Source: Candidatus Liptonbacteria bacterium CG11_big_fil_rev_8_21_14_0_20_35_14
GTDB lineage: Bacteria; Patescibacteriota; Minisyncoccia; UBA6257; XYB1-36-10
Assembly: GCA_002796205.1 (NCBI GenBank)
Contig: PCWO01000044.1
Coordinates: 1-22,678, forward strand
Direction of reading: 5' to 3'
DNA length: 22,678 nucleotides
The notes beneath the pieces were generated by a model that worked only from the letters and a program-made list of their open reading frames with translations, searched no databases and was not told where the DNA came from. Made by a program: the position numbers and the translations under genes. Shown here one piece after another: positions 7,528 to 13,434 of this stretch; positions within the stretch are counted from its first letter, which is position 1, and every line of letters starts with the position of its first letter.

Positions 7528-8712
7528 ATGTTTAGACGAACAAATAATGGTCAAAGAAAACCCTTTGGCAGACGTTTTAGTCCGGGTAATAGACCTAGAA
7601 CTAATAAAAATAATAGTCAGTTTAGTGACGTATCAAAATTTATAAATAAAGCGGTCGCTTTGGAGGAAAAGCCTTATGAGGCCAAAAACTCATTTGGTGA
7701 TTTTGAGATAGATCAAAGATTAAAAAATAATATCTTTAAAACTGCTTATAAAAATCCGACTCCGATTCAGGATGAGTCTATTCCTCATATATTAGAGGGG
7801 AGAGATTTAGTGGGAATTGCGAATACCGGAACTGGTAAAACAGCGGCCTTTTTGGTTCCTTTACTTAATAAGGTCTTAAAAAATAGAGGCGAAAGTATTC
7901 TAATTATGGCGCCAACTCGGGAGCTGGCAATTCAGATTAACCAGGAGTTAATAAAATTTGCTTTTGGCTTAAAAATTTTTTCGGTTTGTGTGGTTGGAGG
8001 GGCGCCTATGTTTAGACAAATAAAGGATTTAAAAAGAAGTCATAATTTTGTAATTGGAACGCCGGGCAGATTAAAGGATTTAGCTAAAAGAAAAAGTTTA
8101 GATTTAAGTCGTTTTCAAACAGTAGTACTAGATGAGGCGGACCGTATGCTTGATATGGGATTTATAGAGGATATGAGATTTTTATTGTCATACCTACCAA
8201 AGAATAAACAGACTCTTTTCTTTTCGGCTACCTTATCTAATGATATTAAAAAAATAATTAACGAATTTTTAAATGAGCCGGTTAATGTGTCGGTTAAAAC
8301 CAGAGATACGGCTTCGAGTATTGACCAGGATGTGGTTTATGTAAATGGAAAAGTTAAGCTCGAGGTTTTACATGATTTGTTAATACAACCCAACTTTGAT
8401 AAAGTTTTAATTTTTGGAAAAACAAAACATGGAGTGGAAAGATTATCTAATACTCTTTTTGAAAGAGGATTTAAAGTTAATTCAATTCATGGTGATAAGA
8501 GTCATGGACAAAGACAGAGAGCTTTACAATCTTTTAAAGGTAATCAGGTTAATATTTTAGTAGCGACCGATGTGGCGGCCCGTGGGCTTGATATTTCGGG
8601 AGTAAGTCATGTAATTAACTATGAATTACCATCTACCTATGAGGATTATATACATCGCATAGGTAGAACCGGTAGAGCCGGTAATATTGGAAAGGCGTTA
8701 ACTTTTATTTAG
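7528..8712 (+). CDS. DEAD-box ATP-dependent RNA helicase
   Basis: This is a 394-residue helicase with a basic, Arg/Asn-rich N-terminal extension (about 1-35). The motifs in order are: Q motif with PTPIQDESIP, motif I ANTGTGKT (about 100-107), Ia PTRELAIQI, GG, Ib TPGR, II DEAD (about 202-205), III SAT (about 233), IV VLIFGKTK, V ATDVAARGLD and VI HRIGRTGRAG (about 376-385). Such enzymes unwind short RNA duplexes during ribosome assembly and mRNA turnover, often at low temperature. The protein stops nine residues after motif VI, so the final helix usually closing the second RecA domain and any C-terminal RNA-binding tail are missing. No continuation is visible in other frames. The stop overlaps the yraN stop by 4 bp. 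It is RhlE/CsdA-like, but the exact subfamily is not assigned. Confidence 0.93.
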   Translation: MFRRTNNGQRKPFGRRFSPGNRPRTNKNNSQFSDVSKFINKAVALEEKPYEAKNSFGDFEIDQRLKNNIFKTAYKNPTPIQDESIPHILEGRDLVGIANTGTGKTAAFLVPLLNKVLKNRGESILIMAPTRELAIQINQELIKFAFGLKIFSVCVVGGAPMFRQIKDLKRSHNFVIGTPGRLKDLAKRKSLDLSRFQTVVLDEADRMLDMGFIEDMRFLLSYLPKNKQTLFFSATLSNDIKKIINEFLNEPVNVSVKTRDTASSIDQDVVYVNGKVKLEVLHDLLIQPNFDKVLIFGKTKHGVERLSNTLFERGFKVNSIHGDKSHGQRQRALQSFKGNQVNILVATDVAARGLDISGVSHVINYELPSTYEDYIHRIGRTGRAGNIGKALTFI

Positions 8713-9065
8713 TAAACGTTTTGATAGTGGGATAGGCGAGTTATTTGTTTATTTTTCGGATTTATAACGATGGCTATTATATCCAGGCGACAAAGTGTTT
8801 CATAACCTTTGGTGTAGATAGTAGCCATACGGCGAATTTTACTTAGTTTATTTTTATTTATCATTTCTTCAGGTAGGCCAAAGGCGTCGCCGATTTTAGT
8901 TTTAACTTCTACAAAAACGAGGGTGTTTTTGTCTTTGGCGATTATATCTATTTCACCAAATTTATTTCTAAAATTTCGCTCTAAAATTTCATAACCTTTT
9001 TGTTTTAAATTTTCGGTAGCGGCTGTTTCTCCTAAGCGACCGGTGGCTAAATTTTGGGATTTCAT
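8709..9065 (-). CDS. yraN: YraN family (UPF0102) endonuclease-like protein
   Basis: The 118-residue protein has the family's normal length. It opens with GRLGETAATENLKQKGYEILERN, followed by the nuclease-like core GEIDIIAKD (37-45) and VFVEVKTK (50-57). The conserved Asp40, Glu53 and Lys55 match the D...ExK arrangement of restriction-endonuclease-fold proteins. The biochemical role of the family is poorly established; it is often found beside comM and dprA and is thought to act in DNA processing. It starts 1 bp after the comM stop codon and is the last gene of the dprA-comM-yraN operon. No Shine-Dalgarno site is visible, so translation may be coupled to comM. Confidence 0.93.
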   Translation of the reverse strand: MKSQNLATGRLGETAATENLKQKGYEILERNFRNKFGEIDIIAKDKNTLVFVEVKTKIGDAFGLPEEMINKNKLSKIRRMATIYTKGYETLCRLDIIAIVINPKNKQITRLSHYQNVY

Positions 9066-9066
9066 T

Positions 9067-10605
9067 TTAAATAAATTGTTTGTATTGAAGAGCCTCGGCT
9101 AGGTGGATGGGTTCTATAGTGGGTGATTCGGCTAAGTCGGCGATAGTGCGAGCAACTTTAATAAGTCTAAAATAACTGCGGGCGGAAAAGTCGTATTTTT
9201 GAGCGGCTATTTTTAAAATATTTTCAGCTTGGGGAGTTAAAAAAGCCAACTTTTTTATTTCTTTATTTTGCATTTGTGAGTTGGTGTAAATAGTCATATT
9301 TTGAAAACGTTTTAGTTCTATTTGGCGAGCTTTACAAACCTCAGCTTTAGCTTCTTTAGAGGAGAGAGTTTGGTTAGGTAGAGGATGGGTGGTGGAAAGT
9401 TTTTCTATATCTAGACTAGAAACTTCTACACAAAGATCTATACGATCCATAATGGGGCCACTTAAACGTTGACGATATTTGGTAATTTGATGAGGAGAAC
9501 ATTTACATTCTTTGGTGGGGTGGTTTAAATAACCGCAGGGGCAGGGATTAATGGCGGCTATGAGAGTAAAGCTGGCTGGATAGCTAACGTGACCTAGAGC
9601 GCGGACTATTTCTACAACTCCATTTTCTAATGGTTGACGCAGAGCCTCTATAATATTTCTTGGAAATTCGGGCATTTCGTCCATAAATAAAACTCCAAGA
9701 TGGGATAGACTAACTTCGCCGGGAAGAGGATTACTACCACCACCGATTAAACCGACAGAACTGATACCGTGGTGGGGTGAGCGAAAGGGGCGAGTTTTAA
9801 TAAAACTTTGACCAGATGGCAGAAGTCCACAAATGGAATAGATGCGGGTTACTTCTAGAGCTTCTTTAGGGGAAAGCGGGGGTAAAATACCGGGCAGAGC
9901 TTTGGCGAGCATAGTTTTACCAGTGCCGGGTGGACCCCACATAAGAAGATTATGACCTCCGGCGGCGGCTATAATAAGGGCGCGCTTAGCTTGTTCTTGG
10001 CCGGCTATGTCTTGAAGATCGCAATCGGTTTCTTTAAGCTCTATATTTTCATTTATAGGCGTATAAGATAAAATTTCTATTTTAGGTTCACCTTTAAAAT
10101 GGGAAACAACTTGATTTAAATTTTGTACTCCAAAAACTTTTATATCGGATACAATAGAGGTTTCGGCTGATGATTTGTGAGGAATAAAAATAATTGAATC
10201 TTTTTGTTTTTGAGCGAAAAGTCCGACTAATAAAGTGCCTTTAGTGTGGCGCAGAGAACCGTCTAGGGAAAGTTCGCCGTAGAAATATGTTTTGTCTAAA
10301 ATAAAGGAATCTTGGTTTAGTTGGGAGCTGGCTAAAAGAATACCTATGGCAATTGGAAAATCGTAGGCCACCCCGTCTTTAGGAATATCGGCTGGGGCGA
10401 GGTTGACAGTGATTTTGCGAGGGGGAAATTCAAAGCCTGAATTTATGATAGCGGTCTTAACTCTTTCGCGAGCCTCGTCAACAGCTTTACTGGCTAGGCC
10501 GACAATAGTAAACCCGGGAAAGCCGACATTAGCCACATCTACCTCTACATCAATCGGTATGGTCTCTAGTCCTAGGTTGGCTACAGAAAGTATTTTAACT
10601 AACAT
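9067..10605 (-). CDS. comM: ComM / YifB-type Mg-chelatase-like AAA+ ATPase
   Basis: The 512 residues match the family's usual length of about 500. An N-terminal ChlI-like domain begins MLVKILSVANLGLETIPIDVEVD and contains NLAPADIPKDG. The AAA+ module has Walker A GPPGTGKT (about 222-229) and Walker B VLFMDEMPEF (about 304-313). A cysteine cluster CPCGYLNHPTKECKC (about 355-369) follows, then a C-terminal Mg_chelatase_C helical domain. In transformable bacteria ComM is a hexameric helicase that promotes branch migration during integration of incoming DNA. It is not a magnesium chelatase despite the domain name. It lies 3 bp downstream of dprA and 1 bp upstream of yraN, so the three are almost certainly one transcript. 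The identification is very secure. Confidence 0.96.
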   Translation of the reverse strand: MLVKILSVANLGLETIPIDVEVDVANVGFPGFTIVGLASKAVDEARERVKTAIINSGFEFPPRKITVNLAPADIPKDGVAYDFPIAIGILLASSQLNQDSFILDKTYFYGELSLDGSLRHTKGTLLVGLFAQKQKDSIIFIPHKSSAETSIVSDIKVFGVQNLNQVVSHFKGEPKIEILSYTPINENIELKETDCDLQDIAGQEQAKRALIIAAAGGHNLLMWGPPGTGKTMLAKALPGILPPLSPKEALEVTRIYSICGLLPSGQSFIKTRPFRSPHHGISSVGLIGGGSNPLPGEVSLSHLGVLFMDEMPEFPRNIIEALRQPLENGVVEIVRALGHVSYPASFTLIAAINPCPCGYLNHPTKECKCSPHQITKYRQRLSGPIMDRIDLCVEVSSLDIEKLSTTHPLPNQTLSSKEAKAEVCKARQIELKRFQNMTIYTNSQMQNKEIKKLAFLTPQAENILKIAAQKYDFSARSYFRLIKVARTIADLAESPTIEPIHLAEALQYKQFI

Positions 10606-10608
10606 ATT

Positions 10609-11442
10609 TTAATTTTGATTTAAATAATATTTACTGTCTTGTTCTAAAACTTGTTCTTCTATAGCAAGCAGAGAAAGCTCGGCTCCTATTTCGGAAATGG
10701 ATTTATTTAGATGCCTTGAGATTTCGTTAATAGTTAAAGGTTCATTTAATAAGAGGGATAAAATAGGGTGAGTGATTTTTTTATCTTTAGGAGAGGTTTT
10801 ATTTTCTATTTCTCCTAAATACATATCGGCTTTGCCTTCTGAAATTAAAAGATTGGTGCCACGAGAGACATGGCTCGTGATAGGGCCGGGCACAGCCCAA
10901 AGTTTTCTATTAAAACGTTTAGCTAAATTGGCGGTTATTAGGGAGCCACTTTTAAGAGCGGCTTCTATAACATATATTTCATCTGATAGGCCGGCTATGA
11001 TGCGATTTCTGGCTGGAAAAGTCCAGCGAGCGGCGGTTAAATCTTTCCATTCGGAGATAATAAGTCCGTCGTTTTTTATAATTTTTTGAGCTAGTTTTTT
11101 GTCCTCGTTTTTGAGATGGTTATTTATACCCCAACCTAAAATTCCGATAGTTACACCTCCGTTTTCTATGGTTTTTTCATGGGCGTATTGGTCGGCGCCA
11201 TACATCATACCGGAGACTATAGTTTGACCTTGCCAAACAAGTTTGGGAATAAGAGTTTCTATAACACGTTTACCATAGGCGGTGAGGCGACGACTGCCGA
11301 CTATAGCTATACAATTTTGAAAAATTTCGGGGCGCCATTTGCCCTCGGCGTATAGTTCTTTGGGAGGATTTTGGATAGAGTTTAGTTTTTTAAGTTCGGG
11401 GAGTTTTTTAGGATTTGGTATGTGTTTAATATTAACACTCAT
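10609..11442 (-). CDS. dprA: DNA processing protein DprA
   Basis: This 277-residue Rossmann-fold protein has the DprA signatures: IVGSRRLTAYG (47-57), GMMYGADQYAH (78-88), FPARNRIIAGLS (142-153), SGSLITANLA and GTNLLISEGKAD (195-206). A C-terminal winged-helix domain lies at about 222-277. The N-terminal SAM/HhH domain present in many homologues is absent, giving a compact form. DprA binds incoming single-stranded DNA and loads RecA during natural transformation. GADQYAH replaces the commoner GIDxxAH. It leads the dprA-comM-yraN operon. The ATG lies 6 bp after a good -10 box with no Shine-Dalgarno site, so the mRNA may be leaderless. Confidence 0.95.
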   Translation of the reverse strand: MSVNIKHIPNPKKLPELKKLNSIQNPPKELYAEGKWRPEIFQNCIAIVGSRRLTAYGKRVIETLIPKLVWQGQTIVSGMMYGADQYAHEKTIENGGVTIGILGWGINNHLKNEDKKLAQKIIKNDGLIISEWKDLTAARWTFPARNRIIAGLSDEIYVIEAALKSGSLITANLAKRFNRKLWAVPGPITSHVSRGTNLLISEGKADMYLGEIENKTSPKDKKITHPILSLLLNEPLTINEISRHLNKSISEIGAELSLLAIEEQVLEQDSKYYLNQN

Positions 11443-11448
11443 TTTTTA

Positions 11449-11477
11449 ATGATAGATGTTTTTAATAGAATCACCAA
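11449..11477 (-). promoter_or_regulatory. Candidate promoter of the dprA-comM-yraN operon
   Basis: On the minus strand TTGGTG (11472-11477) and TATCAT (11449-11454) are 17 bp apart. The -10 box ends 6 bp before the dprA ATG, so transcription would start at or next to the A of the start codon. Confidence 0.45.
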
Positions 11478-11553
11478 GTGGAAAATTTTAATTTGACCCT
11501 GTTAAATAATTTTGAAAAATCAAAATTAAAATCTAAGATTTTATTTAACATGG

Positions 11554-11581
11554 TTGACAATTTATTTTTTTAGTGTATAGT
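11554..11581 (+). promoter_or_regulatory. Promoter of the small membrane protein gene
   Basis: A perfect TTGACA (11554-11559) is followed after 16 bp by TATAGT (11576-11581). Transcription would start near 11588, about 35 nt before the ATG at 11623. Confidence 0.65.
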
Positions 11582-11622
11582 TTAATTAGCATTAAAAAAT
11601 TATATTATGGAGGTTGAGGTTA

Positions 11623-11862
11623 ATGGATATTTTATCAGATTTATATTTTTTCCTTTCTTTAATTAGTCTTTCTTTTTGTGAGTCAGCTATTATGACGTTT
11701 CTTGGGTGTATTTCTATTTATTTTATTTTTGGAGAAAATGGAAAAAATATGATTTCAAGTAATTGGAATTATATTTTAAAGATTTGTGGATTTTGTTTTT
11801 TGATAGGTTTTTTCGTACTTCTTATTAGAGATTTTATTTTTAAATCTCCCTTCGTTATTTAA
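11623..11862 (+). CDS. Small two-span membrane protein of unknown function
   Basis: The 79-residue protein starts at ATG 11623, chosen because a strong GGAGG (11609-11613) lies 9 bp upstream; a TTG at 11614 in the same frame would overlap that site. Two hydrophobic segments are visible, about residues 6-36 and 50-70, joined by a short polar stretch (GENGKNMISSNWN). Three cysteines occur within or next to the membrane segments, and the C-terminus is short with one Arg-Asp pair. I do not recognise a family. It is a monocistronic unit with a near-consensus promoter, a strong ribosome-binding site (rare in this window) and a 12-bp stem terminator, so it is likely a real, well-expressed gene. Candidate roles such as a regulatory or toxin-like membrane peptide are speculation. 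Confidence 0.6.
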   Translation: MDILSDLYFFLSLISLSFCESAIMTFLGCISIYFIFGENGKNMISSNWNYILKICGFCFLIGFFVLLIRDFIFKSPFVI

Positions 11863-11888
11863 ATTTAATTTAGTTTTTTACAAAAACT

Positions 11889-11920
11889 AAAAAGCCCCTC
11901 TTAATTGAGGGGCTTTTTTT
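11889..11920 (+). terminator. Bidirectional terminator between the small membrane protein and zinc-ribbon genes
   Basis: A perfect 12-bp stem (11889-11900 with 11907-11918) around a TTAATT loop carries A and T tracts on both sides. It can end transcripts from the plus-strand gene at 11623-11862 and the minus-strand gene at 11923-12243. Confidence 0.9.
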
Positions 11921-11922
11921 GT

Positions 11923-12243
11923 TTATCGATTATTGCGGTGACAGTCTCTACAAGTTAATTCGTGGAGACGATCGGAACTTGGTTCAAAGGGAAGCTCAGT
12001 AATCTGAGATCCGCATTGTGAACATGTCCAATTTCCGCGATGCATCTTGCGCTCAAATTGATCATTGTTATTGCTATTGCTTCTTTGTGGTCTGTTTTTT
12101 TTGTGACAGTCTCTACAAGTTAGCTGATCTAATCTGCTTGGATCTGGTTCAAAGGGAAGCTCAGTAATCTGAGATCCGCAAGATGAACAAGACCAATTGC
12201 CTTGATACATTTGTCGATCGTTGTTGCTGTTATCGTATGCCAT
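11923..12243 (-). CDS. Tandem zinc-ribbon protein (two ITELPFEP-type zinc fingers)
   Basis: The 106-residue protein consists of two near-identical zinc ribbons joined by an Asn/Ser/Gln-rich linker. Each unit reads GNW-C-x2-C-GSQITELPFEP, then about 13 residues, then C-RD-C-H. The ligand pairs are Cys19/22 with Cys43/46, and Cys74/77 with Cys98/101. The units are 55 residues apart. Single-copy proteins with this CxxC...ITELPFEP...CxxC pattern are, from memory, frequent in Patescibacteria; their function is not established, though nucleic-acid or ribosome binding would fit a small basic zinc ribbon. No enzymatic motif or signal peptide is present, so a cytoplasmic location is expected. The start at 12243 lacks a Shine-Dalgarno site. 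The gene ends at a shared bidirectional terminator. Confidence 0.85.
   Translation of the reverse strand: MAYDNSNNDRQMYQGNWSCSSCGSQITELPFEPDPSRLDQLTCRDCHKKNRPQRSNSNNNDQFERKMHRGNWTCSQCGSQITELPFEPSSDRLHELTCRDCHRNNR
11938..12180. repeat. 165-bp tandem duplication encoding the two zinc ribbons
   Basis: Blocks at 11938-11957 and 12103-12122 are identical over 20 bp, and 11980-12015 and 12145-12180 are identical over 36 bp, both with an offset of 165 bp (55 codons). Intervening segments have diverged. High nucleotide identity over synonymous positions indicates a recent duplication or gene-conversion-like homogenisation. Confidence 0.9.
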
Positions 12244-12336
12244 TTTGTCTTACTTATTTTATGATGACCTTTTTCTAAAAAACGTAACGACAAAATGGCT
12301 TTTAACCCCATACTGTCTACTTACTTTAGAGATTTT

Positions 12337-12365
12337 ATTGTACTATGTTTGTAGTTTTTATGCAA
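12337..12365 (-). promoter_or_regulatory. Candidate promoter of the zinc-ribbon gene
   Basis: On the minus strand TTGCAT (12360-12365) and TACAAT (12337-12342) are 17 bp apart. Transcription would start near 12330, giving a leader of about 86 nt. Confidence 0.5.
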
Positions 12366-12424
12366 GGGTGATAGCCTGTGGATAGAATTTTAATTTTATT
12401 TTATTACCCTAAAAGTTATTTTTA

Positions 12425-12438
12425 TATAATGTTATACT
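12425..12438 (+). promoter_or_regulatory. Overlapping -10 boxes just before the membrane-anchored protein gene
   Basis: TATAAT (12425-12430) and TATACT (12433-12438) precede the ATG at 12445. With the second box the transcript would start at the ATG itself, and with the first only about 8 nt upstream. No clear -35 box is seen. Confidence 0.4.
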
Positions 12439-12444
12439 ATATAT

Positions 12445-13335
12445 ATGTTTAGGTTTTTAGGATCTTTAATTTTTATAGGACTTTTAGGGGGCGGTGTTTA
12501 TAGTTTTTATTATATGGGTTATGACTTTAAAGATGTAAAAAATACTTTAACGGCACTCGTTTCTGATACCGGTCTTTTTTCCAAAGAAATGGAGTGGATA
12601 CAAAATGATTTTAAGGGAAATGATAAATTTACTTTTGATAAGCCGGTTGATTATGTCATAGAGGAGGATGAAGAAAATGGGGTTGTTTTGTTAAAGTCAT
12701 CTGATAACGAGGAATCCGATGTGACTATTGCTTTTGAGGAGCTGGCAGAAATTAAACTGCCGGGCACAGCCTCTAGTACCGCCGAGTCGGTTGAAACGGT
12801 TATAGTGAGTGGTCAAACAGCTACTATACTTAAAGGTAAAGAAGGAGAAAATAATGTAGCCTATATTCCGGTGCCAGGGGGCGGGCAGGTGGTGGTTTCG
12901 GGTAAAGGTAAAGTTTTTGAGGAGACATATCAACATATAGATGTATCTCCCAGCGTAGCTAACTGGAGTATTTTTGGTAAAGAGTTGCCTGAGACTATTC
13001 GGATTGCCAAGATTTTAGATTCTTATTTAGCTAGTATTTCCTCCCAAATATTGGGTGGAGAAGTTAATAACTCTGTCAAAGGTAATCTGATTATTACCAT
13101 AAAAGATCAATCGGTTTCTTATATCGGTTTTGGGGATGGCGCAAATCAGCAGGCGTTGATACTTGATACCAATGTCAAAGAGGGTGAGTCGCCAAAAGTT
13201 TTAGGTTTTTATAAATTACCGATAGTAAAAAATGGATCGCGTTATATAGTAAAAGGAGAAAGTGGCGAGGCGGTGGCGATATTGCCAACCAGCTCAATGA
13301 TTTTAGAAAAAGATTCGGGCGGGGAGTGGAGGTAA
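12445..13335 (+). CDS. Membrane-anchored extracytoplasmic protein of unknown function
   Basis: The protein has 296 residues. An N-terminal hydrophobic helix (about 4-24) containing a Gly-rich LLGGGVYSF stretch has no obvious cleavage site and probably acts as an uncleaved anchor, leaving the rest outside the membrane. The remaining sequence is acidic and beta-rich, with a stretch of alternating hydrophobic residues (VAYIPVPGGGQVVVSGKGKVF) around residues 133-153 and another beta-rich region toward the C-terminus. No catalytic motif or known domain is recognised. ATG 12445 is preceded by -10 boxes and no Shine-Dalgarno site. A strong terminator follows about 65 bp after the stop. It could be a lineage-specific envelope protein; nothing in its neighbours indicates a function. 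Confidence 0.75.
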   Translation: MFRFLGSLIFIGLLGGGVYSFYYMGYDFKDVKNTLTALVSDTGLFSKEMEWIQNDFKGNDKFTFDKPVDYVIEEDEENGVVLLKSSDNEESDVTIAFEELAEIKLPGTASSTAESVETVIVSGQTATILKGKEGENNVAYIPVPGGGQVVVSGKGKVFEETYQHIDVSPSVANWSIFGKELPETIRIAKILDSYLASISSQILGGEVNNSVKGNLIITIKDQSVSYIGFGDGANQQALILDTNVKEGESPKVLGFYKLPIVKNGSRYIVKGESGEAVAILPTSSMILEKDSGGEWR

Positions 13336-13399
13336 AAAAAAAGAGTATTTTATATGGTTTTTAAAAATGGGGTGGTGAAGTTTTTATAAATAAAAAAAT

Positions 13400-13429
13400 A
13401 ACCCCCGACAAATTTCGTTGGGGGTTTTT
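13400..13429 (+). terminator. Bidirectional terminator between convergent envelope-protein genes
   Basis: A 10-bp stem (13400-13409 with 13417-13426, one G-T pair) with five G-C pairs in a row is followed by T on the plus strand and has an A-rich run on its other side. It lies between the plus gene ending at 13335 and the minus gene ending at 13435. Confidence 0.85.
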
Positions 13430-13434
13430 GGTTT

